64,000 nt of DNA from assembly GCF_033118175.1 (NCBI RefSeq), contig NC_083691.1, positions 61,532,001 through 61,596,000 of the forward strand. Direction: 5' to 3'. The DNA is from Dama dama. Taxonomy: Eukaryota; Chordata; Mammalia; Artiodactyla; Cervidae. Shown here in pieces: positions 46,725 to 55,740 of the stretch; position 1 is the stretch's first letter; each line of letters opens with the position of its first letter. The position numbers and the translations under genes are program-made. The notes below the pieces were generated by a model, which did not search any database, had not been told where the DNA came from, and was given only the letters and a program-made list of their open reading frames with translations.

Positions 46725-46930
46725 CTTTCTAATATTTTGTGAGCATTTACTATGTGCCAGCCACAGGGCTAAGTGTTTTATAAGCATAATCTCATTTAAT
46801 TCTAGCAAGAACCTCTGAGCTTGGTGCTGTTATTATCTCCATTATTCAAATACTGAGACTGAGGCTTAAAGAAATTGCCCAAAGTTCTCAGCTAGAAAAA
46901 TCCAGAGTATGAAGCCAGACTCTGATGTCA
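46725..46930 (-). repeat. MIR SINE
   Basis: Reverse-complement MIR: 'gtgagcatttactatgtgcc', 'taatctcatttaattctagc', 'ctgaggcttaaagaaattgc'. Confidence 0.82.
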
Positions 46931-46959
46931 ACAATTATGTCTTATCTCTATATGCTATA

Positions 46960-47234
46960 CTGCTGCTGCTGCTAAGTCGCTTCAGTCGTGTCTAACTCTG
47001 TGCGACCCCATAGACAGCAGCCCACCACGCTCCACCATCCCTGGGATTCTCCAGGCAAGAACACTGAAGTGGGTTGCCATTTCCTTCTCCAAGGCATGGA
47101 AGTGAAAAGTGAAAGTGAAGTCGCTCAGTCGTGTCCGACTCTTTGCGACCCCATGGACTACATACTACCAGGCTCCTCTGTTCATGGGATTTTCCAGGCA
47201 AGAGTACTGGAGTGGGTTGCCATTGCCTTCTCCA
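46960..47234 (-). mobile_element. Bov-A2-type SINE (dimeric)
   Basis: Two BovB-tail-like units lie in tandem ('cgcttcagtcgtgtctaact' and 'cgctcagtcgtgtccgactc'), starting with a GCT triplet run. A perfect 12-bp target-site duplication 'ctatatgctata' flanks it (46948-46959 and 47235-47246). The low divergence suggests a young copy. Confidence 0.9.
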
Positions 47235-47246
47235 CTATATGCTATA

Positions 47247-48275
47247 GTCTCCCTGTTAACATAAAATGTGCCAGGCAGTGTCCTAGAGAAGAGCTCTATT
47301 ACTGGCAGGTTTTGACCATGAATTTTCATGGCACACTTAAAATATTTTTTTCCTAATTCTGATTGACGCCTCTCTCTTCCTCCACCTCCTCCTTTTTTTC
47401 TAGAGGAAGAAAGTCTCAAATACCTACTTGTTGCTGTACCTTCTAGCCTATGTGGTCAACATTTAATTACATTAACATTTGTTTTCACTAAAAAAGTAAT
47501 CACATTACTGCCTTTCATGTCACATTAGTGAAAATGGATACCAATATGATACATATTAATAGAATATGATGGGAAATTGCTAATACAATTAGACTTTCAC
47601 ATTTTATTAGTTCTGGAGTGACACCATACACAGAAGAACAGCTCACGTTAGTGGTGATGAGGAATGGCTGAGAGGTGGTAGATGCCTGTCTATCCCGCAA
47701 AGGCAGAGCAGGCTCTCAGGGAACCCTGGAGCGTTCAGGGGGGTCTCATTCTAGATTTCTGAGTCCTACTTCCTGTTCCTTCCTGTTACATGAGCACCTT
47801 TGGGCTGGGACAGGAGTTCTTCCTTCACAGCCAGACTATGTTGCCTGAATTGTGGTCATTAAAGTATCATGTGACATGATTCTGCCTGGGTGGCCTCAGA
47901 TCAGATAGAATTAATATTTCATGATCCCTTCTGTGGCGGCTGCTGCCTGGGAGGGGGACACAGGCAGGGAAATGTCCCCAGGGCCTGTCCCAACACTCTT
48001 GAGCAACTTTATGATGGTCCTCTGCCTTAGGGTCGGGGCCTCTGGAATAACATTTGGTTGCTTTTGCCTCCCAAAGGTTTCCACACCTTCCATCCTTCTC
48101 TTTCTGCTCAGTCCCCGTTTCCCAACTCACCTGAGTTATAGTAGGAAACCCTTCTTGACTGTGTCACTGGTGGATATCTGAAGGTGCATTATTCATCCTC
48201 AGTCCTGGTTAATTACCTCCTGCTGTGTTGGATTTTATTCCTGTGACTTTGTCTCCTTTCCCACTTGAAACACTG
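47247..48275. other. Single-copy DNA, no gene seen
   Basis: No supported feature in about 1 kb. Confidence 0.45.
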
Positions 48276-48279
48276 TCCA

Positions 48280-48440
48280 AATCCAATTTGTCTTTTCAGG
48301 CCCATTTCAAATCCCATTTCCTCCATGAAGATATCCCTATATATCCCAAGCCGATGTTACCCCTGAACTCAATATACACTGTGTACCTGCTTGTGCTGTC
48401 TCATGTGACTTTACTAATAAGTGACAGTGGCCACTTCCTG
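48280..48440 (+). repeat. L2-like LINE remnant
   Basis: 'cccatttcaaatcccatttc', 'ctccatgaagatatccctat' follow the L2 3' coding/untranslated pattern. Weak. Confidence 0.4.
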
Positions 48441-48444
48441 GCCT

Positions 48445-49207
48445 TGCTTAAAAGCAAAAAAAAATTTTTTGATTAAAAACTCTGAGAGTGAAGCAGGCAA
48501 AACCTGGTAATATTAGACTTGAAAGAAAATGAGGGCTGCCATGGCCTCTGCAGAGCATGGGGTGTGGTATAGTCTGATATATAAGGACCAGGACTCAGAG
48601 AGTGGCAGGGTTCCTGCTTCCTTCCCTCTGCAGGCTTTCTCCTGGCCTTCGATTTTATCTGTCCTTCCCTGGAACAGGATCCAGAATTTGGGACCTTGGA
48701 CTCAAAGCCTGTGGTGTGACAATTGTGAAGAAAAATGGTCACAATGAAGGAAGATGTCCATTACCTTGACAAAGGATTCAGTTTAAAGAGAGGAGAAATA
48801 GAGGAAGAGAGAAAAAGGTGAGATGAGGACCACCTGGCCTTTAAATAGTAGGTAATTTACTTTGGAGAAAGTTAAACACTGTGAAAATACTAAAAAGAGA
48901 ACTTATAGCCTCAGAATAGTCAGCGAACGTAAATGAGTATGGCAGCAGGAATTTCATTCACCACCTCTTTCATGCTCCCTTTTTGGGGAGGGCCACCATG
49001 GAGGCTCTGGAGAGAATGGGGAGAAGCGGCAGCCTGGGAGCTTGCCGTCTAGAAGCTTATGAGGCTACATGGCCTGGAGGCAGGATCTCTGATCTGAGGA
49101 CGGTGAATCCACAGTCTGCACTCAGATTCCTCACCTGAAGAACTAAGGGTGCTGCAACTAAGATTATGTGTCAGGCTGCATTCTCCTCTAAAATTCTGTA
49201 ACTTTGC
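48445..49207. other. Single-copy DNA, no gene seen
   Basis: No supported feature. Confidence 0.45.
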
Positions 49208-49571
49208 TGAAGGATGAGTATTGTTGTTATTCAATCACTAAGTTATGTCCGACTCTTTGTGACCCCATGGACTGCAGCACGCCAGGCTTCCCTGATCTTC
49301 ACTATCTCCCAGGGTTTGCTCAGACTCATGTCCATTAAGTCGGTGATGCCATCCAACCATCTCATCCTCTGTGTCCCCGTTCTCTTTTTGCCTTCAATCT
49401 TTCCCAGCTTCAGGGTCTTTTCCAATGAATTCACTCTTCAAATCAGGTGGCCAAAGTATTGGAGCTTCAGCTTCAGCACAAGTCCTTCCAATGAATATTC
49501 AGGGTTGATTTCCTTTAGAATTGACTGGTTTGATCTCCTTGCTGTTCAAGGGACTCTCAAGAGTCTCCTCC

Positions 49572-50270
49572 GATTTCTGGCCCGGAGTTCCACTCACCGC
49601 CTCCAGCTTTCAACCCGTCCTGGCTGTCGGCAAGATCGTCACCACGTTCCATCATCTCGCAGCCCTTGCGGCACCCAAGTCCGCAATGTGGGGTCCCAAT
49701 GGGGACCTGGGCACGCCGGTGGGGGCGAGCGCGAGAGGCGAGGAAGACAGCTTCGGGGAAGCAGAATACACTGCCATCAACTCCCTGTTGGACCAGATCA
49801 ACTCCTGTCTGGACCACTTGGAGAAGAATGACCACCTCCCATGCCCACCTCCAGGAACTGCTTGAATCCAACTGGCAGACACGCCTTGAGTTCTAGCAGC
49901 AGCTTGGAGAGACCCCCAGTGATGCCAGCCTCTAGGTTCTGGGAGCCCCCAGCCAGGTCCCAACTCTGCCTTGCTGGGCCAGGCTCTGGCCTGGACACTC
50001 ACCACCTGGCTTAGATACCTTCTCTAGGCCTGGCCAACAGATCTCCTGGGGGTGGGGGGTCTGCCTGCCTAGGCCACCTTTCTGGTACTTCCCTTGGTGT
50101 GCCTGGGCCAGCCTGCACCTCCCAGCATCCCTTCCTGGAGCCAGATGTGGGCCAGCGGCTCACCCACCATGCCTGCCTGCCCAACTCCTGGGCACTTGCC
50201 ACTCTGCCCAGGCCTAGAGTGTCCACATTAAATGGGTCTCCAACACCAAAAAAAAAAAAAAAAAAAAAAA
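49572..50270 (+). pseudogene. BBLN: Processed retrocopy of BBLN (bublin coiled-coil protein)
   Basis: This is an intronless mRNA copy. The frame starts at ATG 49686 and reads MWGPNGDLGTPVGASARGEE, then DSFGEAEYTAINSLLDQINS and CLDHLEKNDHL, clearly the small coiled-coil protein BBLN (C9orf16, about 83 residues in human), from memory of that family. One glutamate codon of the usual EEK is missing. An extra C in the run 49838-49840 shifts the frame; the parent frame resumes as LQELLESNWQTRLEF, then a CAG codon has become TAG (49894-49896). The 3' untranslated region has ATTAAA at 50227-50232 and a poly(A) tail at 50248-50270. A 13-bp target-site duplication with one mismatch ('aagagtctcctcc' 49559-49571; 'aagagtcttctcc' 50269-50281, sharing its first two bases with the tail) marks L1-mediated insertion into a BovB. 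It is not expected to make BBLN protein. Confidence 0.92.
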
Positions 50271-50411
50271 GAGTCTTCTCCAACACCATAGTTCTAAAGC
50301 CTCAATTCTTGAGCACTCAGCTTTTTTTATGGTCCAACTCTCACATCCATACACGACTACTGGAAAAACCCATAGCTTTGACTATACAGACCTTTGTTGC
50401 CAAAGTGATGT

Positions 50412-50497
50412 CTTTTTACACTACACTCTACTTTTTACACTGTCTTTTTACACTCTACTTTTTACACTGTCTTTTTACACTCTACTTTTTACACTGT
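50412..50497. repeat. 27-bp tandem repeat, about three copies, within BovB
   Basis: The unit reads approximately 'ctttttacactcta' plus 'ctttttacactgt'. It replaces BovB sequence that normally reads like the corresponding part at 19705-19738, so it arose by local expansion in this copy. Confidence 0.85.
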
Positions 50498-50520
50498 TTA
50501 GGTTTGTCATAGCTTTTCTT

Positions 50521-50584
50521 TTTCTTTTTTTTTCTTTCACCTCTTCTTAATATATTCTGCTTCTGTTAGGTCCTTATATTTTCT
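50521..50584 (-). mobile_element. Retrotransposed BovB coding microfragment with A-rich tail
   Basis: On the minus strand the piece reads 'ggacctaacagaagcagaa', 'tatattaagaagaggtg', then an A-rich tail. The core matches 36 bp of BovB coding sequence at 2544-2579 of this window with one mismatch, far from where it now sits in BovB. A perfect 21-bp direct repeat (50500-50520 and 58067-58087) flanks it, ignoring the L1 later inserted. A-rich tail plus long duplication are hallmarks of L1-mediated retrotransposition. Confidence 0.75.
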
Positions 50585-50942
50585 TTTCTTTTTTTTTTTT
50601 TTAATTTTTTTTATTAGTTGGAGGCTAATTACTTCACAACATTTCAGTGGGTTTTGTCATACATTGATATGAATCAGCCATAGATTTACACGTATTCCCC
50701 ATCCCGATCCCCCCTCCCACCTCCCTCTCCACCCGATTCCTCTGGGTCTTCCCAGTGCACCAGGCCCGAGCACTTGTCTCATGCATCCCACCTGGGCTGG
50801 TGATCTGTTTCACCATAGATAGTATACATGCTGTTCTTTTGAAATATCCCACCCTCACATTCTCCCACAGAGTTCATAAGTCTGTTCTGTATTTCTGTGT
50901 CTCTTTTTCTGTTTTGCATATAGGGTTATCGTTACCATCTTT

Positions 50943-53900
50943 CTAAATTCCATATATATGTGTTAGTATGCTGTAATGTTCTTTATCTTTCTGGCTTACT
51001 TCACTCTGTATAATGGGCTCCAGTTTCATCCATCTCATTAGGACTGGTTCAAATGAATTCTTTTTAATGGCTGAGTAATATTCCATGGTGTATATGTACC
51101 ACAGCTTCCTTATCCATTCATCTGCTGATGGGCATCTAGGTTGATTCCATGTCCTGGCTATTATAAACAGTGCTGTGATGAACATTGGGGTGCACGTGTC
51201 TCTTTTGGATCTGGTTTCCTCAGTGTGTATGCCCAGAAGTGGGATTGCTGGGTCATATGGCAGTTCTATTTCCAGTTTTTTAAGAAATCTCCACACTGTT
51301 TTCCATAGCAGCTGTACTAGTTTGCATTCCCACCAACAGTGTAAGAGGGTTCCCTTTTCTCCACACCCTCTCCAGCATTTATTGCTTGTAGACTTTTGGA
51401 TAGCAGTCATCCTGACTGGCGTGTAATGGTACCTCATTGTGGTTTTGATTTGCATTTCTCTAATAATGAGTGATGTTGAGCATCTTTTCATGTGTTTGTT
51501 AGCCATCTGTATGTCTTCTTTGGAGAAATGTCTGTTTAGTTCTTTGGCCCATTTTTTGATTGGGTCATTTATTTTTCTGGAATTGAGCTGCAGGAGTTGC
51601 TTGTATATTTTTGAGATTAATCCTTTGTCTGTTTCTTCATTTGCTATTATTTTCTCCCAATCTGAGGGCTGTCTTTTCACCTTACTTATAGTTTCCTTTG
51701 TAGTGCAAAAGCTTTTAAGTTTCATTAGGTCCCATTTGGTTAGTTTTGCTTTTATTTCCAATATTCTGGGAGGTGGGTCATAGAGGATCTTGCTGTGATT
51801 TATGTCGGAGAGTGTTTTGCCTATGTTCTCCTCTAGGAGTTTTATAGTTTCTGGTCTTACATTTAGATCTTTAATCCATTTTGAGTTTATTTTTGTGTAT
51901 GGTGTTAGAAAGTGTTCTAGTTTCATTCTTTTACAAGTGGTTGACCAGTTTTCCCAGCACCACTTGTTAAAGAGGTTGTCTTTTTTCCATTGTATATCCT
52001 TGCCTCCTTTGTCAAAGATAAGGTGTCCATAGGTTTGTGGATTTATCTCTGGGCTTTCTATTCTGTTCCATTGATCTATATTTCTGTCTTTGTGCCAGTA
52101 CCATACTGTCTTGATGACTGTGGCTTTGTAGTAGAGTCTGAAGTCAGGCAGGTTGATTCCTCTAGTTCCATTCTTCTTTCTCAAGATTACTTTGGCTATT
52201 CGAGGTTTTTTGTATTTCCATACAAATTGTGAAATTCTTTGGTCTAGTTCTGTGAAAAATACCATTGGTAGCTTGATAGGGATTGCATTGAATCTATAGA
52301 TTGCTTTGGGTAGAATAGCCATTTTGACAATATTGATTCTTCCAATCCATGAACACGGTATGTTTCTCCATCTGTTTGTGTCCTCTTTGATTTCTTTCAT
52401 CAGTGTTTTATAGTTTTCTATGTATAGGTCTTTTGTTTCTTTAGGTAGATATACTCCTAAGTATTTTATTGTTTTTGTTGCAATGGTGAATGGTATTGTT
52501 TCCTTAATATCTCTTTCTGTTTTTTCATTGTTAGTATATAGGAATGCAAGGGATTTCTGTGTGTTAATTTTATATCCTGCAACTTTACTATATTCATTGA
52601 TTAGCTCTAGTAATTTTCTGGTAGAGTCTTTAGGGTTTTCTATGTAGAGGATCATGTCATCTGCAAACAGTGAGAGTTTCACTTCTTCTTTTCCTATCTG
52701 GATTCCTTTTACTTCTTTTTCTGCTCTGATTGCTGTGGCCAGAACTTCCAACACTATGTTGGATAGTAGTGGTGAGAGTGGGCACCCTTGTCTTGTTCCT
52801 GATTTCAGGGGAAATGCTTTCAATTTTTCACCATTGAGGGTGATGCTTGCTGTGGGTTTGTCATATATAGCTTTTATTATGTTGAGGTATGTTCCTTCTA
52901 TTCCTGCTTTTTGGAGAGTTTTAATCATAAATGAGTGTTGAATTTTGTCAAAGGCTTTCTCTGCATCTATTGAGATAATCATATGGTTTTTATCTTTCAA
53001 TTTGTTAATGTGGTGTATTACATTGATTGATTTGTGGATATTAAAGAATCCTTGCATTCCTGGGATAAAGCCCACTTGGTCATGGTGTATGATTTTTTAA
53101 ATATGTTGTTGGATTCTGTTTGCTAGAATTTTGTTAAGGATTTTTGCATCTATGTTCATCAGTGATATTGGCCTGTAGTTTTCTTTTTTTGTGGCATCTT
53201 TGTCTGGTTTTGGAATTAGGGTGATGGTGGCCTCATAGAATGAGTTTGGAAGCTTACCTTCATCTGCAATTTTCTAGAAGAGTTTGAGTAAGATAGGTGT
53301 TAGCTCTTCTCTAAATTTTTGGTAGAATTCAGCTGTGAAGCCATCTGGTCCTGGGCTTTTGTTTGCTGGAAGATTTTTGATTACAGTTTCGATTTCCTTG
53401 CTTATGATGGGTCTGTTAAGATCTTCTATTTCTTCCTGGTTCAGTTTTGGAAAGTTATACTTTTCTAAGAAGTTGTCCATTTCATCCAAGTTGTCCATTT
53501 TATTGGCATAGAGCTGCTGGTAGTAGTCTCTTATGATCCTTTGTATTTCAGTGTTGTCTGTTGTGATCTCTCCATTTTCATTTCTAATTTTGTTAATTTG
53601 GTTCTTCTCTCTTTGTTTCTTAATGAGTCTTGCTAATGGTTTGTCAATTTTGTTTATTTTTTCAAAAAACCAGCTTTTAGCTTTGTTGATTTTTGCTATG
53701 GTCTCTTTAGTTTCTTTTGCATTTATTTCTGCCCTGATTTTTAAGATTTCTTTCCTTCTGCTAACCCTGGGGTTCTTCATTTCTTCCTTCTCTAACTGCT
53801 TTAGGTGTAGAGTTAGGTTATTTATTTGTTTTTTTTCTTGTTTCTTGATGTAAGCCTGTAATGCTATGAACCTTCCCCTTAGCACTGCTTTTACAGTATC

Positions 53901-54762
53901 CCATAGGTTTTGGGTTGTTGTGTTTTCATTTTCATTCATTTCTATACATATTTTGATTTCTTTTTTGATTTCTTCTATGATTTGTTGGTTATTCAGAAGC
54001 GTGTTATTTAACCTCCATATGTTTGAATTTTTAACAATTTTTTTCCTGTAATTGAGATCTAATCTTACTGCACTGTGGTCAGAAAAGTTGACTGGAATGA
54101 TTTCAATTTTTTTGAATTTTCCAAGACCAGATTTATGGCCCAGGATGTGATCTATTCTGGAGAAGGTTCCGTGTGCACTTGAGAAAAAGGTGAAGTTGAT
54201 TGTTTTGGGGTGAAATGTCCTATAGATATCAATTAGGTCTAGCTGGTCCATTGTGTCATTTAAGGTTTGTGTTTCCTTGTTAATTTTCTGTTTAGTTGAT
54301 CTATCCATAGTTGTGAGTGGGGTATTAAAGTCTCCCACTATTATTGTGTTACTATTAATTTCCTCTTTCATACTCGTTAGTGTTTGCCGTACATATTGCG
54401 GTGCTCCTATGTTGGGTGCATATATATTTATAATTGTTATATCTTCTTCTTGGATTGATCCTTTGATCATTATGTAGTGTCCTTCTTTGTCTCTTTTCAC
54501 ATCCTTTATTTGAAAGGCTATTTTATCTGATATGAGTATTGCGACTCCTGCTTTCTTTTGGTCTCCGTTTGCATGAAATATTTTTTTTCCAGCCCTTCAC
54601 TTTTAGTCTGTATGTGTCTCTTGTTTTGAGGTGGGTCTCTTGTAGACAGCATATATAGGGGTCTTGTTTTTGTATCCATTCAGCCAGTCTTTGTCTTTTG
54701 GTTGGGGCATTCAACCCATTTACATTTAGGGTAATTATTGATAGGTGTGGTCCCGTTGCCAT
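50943..54762 (-). pseudogene. L1 ORF2 (endonuclease/reverse transcriptase), three lesions
   Basis: ORF2p normally nicks target DNA (N-terminal endonuclease), copies L1 RNA (reverse transcriptase) and ends in a cysteine-rich region. Full length would be about 1270 residues. Start at ATG 54762 (MATGPHLSIITLNVNGLNAP). The 8-base A run on the minus strand (T run 54581-54588) shifts the frame after about 60 residues. The next segment (54500-53274) holds endonuclease motifs INIYAPN and SDH and the start of the polymerase, and ends at TAG (53274-53276). A second in-frame stop, TAA, lies at 53097-53099. From ATG 53075 the frame is open for 710 residues with the FADD catalytic box (52656-52667) and the C-x3-C-x7-H-x4-C motif. 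Apart from the three lesions the frame is well preserved. It cannot make intact ORF2p. Confidence 0.93.
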
Positions 54763-54813
54763 TTACTTTGTTGTTTTGGGTTCACGTTTATACAACCTTT
54801 CTGCATTTCCTGT

Positions 54814-55740
54814 CTAGAGAAGATCCTTTAGCATTTGTTGAAGAGCTGGCTTGGTGGTGCTGAATTCTCTCAGCTTTTGCTTATCTGTAAAGCTTTTGAA
54901 TTCTCCTTCATATCTGAATGAGATCCTTGCTGGATACAGTAATCTAGGTTGTAGGTTATTCTCTTTCATTACTTTCAGTACGTCCTGCCATTCCCTTCTG
55001 GCCTGGAGGGTTTCTATTGATAGATCAGCTGTTATCCTTATGGGAATCCCTTTGTGTGTTATTTGTTGTTTCTCCCTTGCTGCTTTTAATATTTGTTCTT
55101 TGTGTTTGATCTTTGTTAATTTGATTAATATGTGTCTTGGGGTGTTTCGCCTTGGGTTTATCCTGTTTGGGACTCTCTGGGTTTCTTGGACTTGGGTGGC
55201 TATTTCCTTCCCCATTTTAGGGAAGTTTTCAGCTATTATCTCCTCGAGTATTTTCTCATGGCCTTTCTTTTTGTCTTCTTCTTCTGGAACTCCTATGATT
55301 CGAATGTTGGGGCGTTTCACATTGTCCCAGAGGTCCCTGAGGTTGTCCTCATTTCTTTTGATCCTTTTTTCTTTTTTCCTCTCTGCTTCATTTATTTCCA
55401 CTATTTTATCTTCTATCTCACTTATCCTATCTTCTGCCTCCGTTATTCTACTCTTGGTTCCCTCCAAAGTGTTTTTGATCTCATTCATTGCATTATTCAT
55501 TTTTAATTGACTCTTTTTTATTTCTTCTAGGTCTTTATTAAACATTTCTTGTATCTTTTCAATCTTTGTTTCCAGGCTATTTATCTGTAACTCCATTTTA
55601 TTTTCAAGATTTTGGATCATTTTTATTGTCATTATTCTAAATTCTTTTTCAGGTAGATTCCCTATCTCCTCCTCTTTTGTTTGACTTGGTGGGCATTTTT
55701 CATGTTCCTTTACCTGTTGGGTATTTCTCTGCCTTTTCAT
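54814..55740 (-). CDS. L1 ORF1 protein, intact
   Basis: ORF1p is the RNA-binding chaperone that coats L1 RNA in a cytoplasmic trimer. The frame is complete: 308 residues, starting MKRQRNTQQVKEHEK. Residues about 40-135 form a charged heptad-rich coiled coil (for example ITEAEDRISEIEDKIVEINE), followed by the RRM-like domain (about 140-235, containing NIRIIGVPEEED) and the C-terminal domain to residue 308 (ending QQMLKDLL). Length fits mammalian ORF1p, which is about 300-370 residues. It lies 51 bp upstream of ORF2, a normal bicistronic layout. Whether it is expressed is unknown; expression would depend on the L1 5' promoter. Confidence 0.92.
   Translation of the reverse strand: MKRQRNTQQVKEHEKCPPSQTKEEEIGNLPEKEFRIMTIKMIQNLENKMELQINSLETKIEKIQEMFNKDLEEIKKSQLKMNNAMNEIKNTLEGTKSRITEAEDRISEIEDKIVEINEAERKKEKRIKRNEDNLRDLWDNVKRPNIRIIGVPEEEDKKKGHEKILEEIIAENFPKMGKEIATQVQETQRVPNRINPRRNTPRHILIKLTKIKHKEQILKAAREKQQITHKGIPIRITADLSIETLQARREWQDVLKVMKENNLQPRLLYPARISFRYEGEFKSFTDKQKLREFSTTKPALQQMLKDLL

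Noticed and set aside
49214..49831. 205-codon plus-strand frame
   Set aside because: It joins reversed BovB sequence to the wrong frame of the BBLN retrocopy; there is no evidence of a real chimeric gene.
50099..50512. 137-codon plus-strand open frame
   Set aside because: It runs from the BBLN 3' untranslated region through the poly(A) tail (poly-lysine) into BovB, so it is an artefact of the retrocopy.
51175..54477. Many plus-strand frames rich in Phe, Leu, Ser and Ile
   Set aside because: They are antisense to L1 ORF2; the hydrophobic look comes from the A-rich sense strand and does not indicate membrane proteins.
54851..55510. 219-codon plus-strand open frame
   Set aside because: It is the antisense shadow of the intact L1 ORF1.
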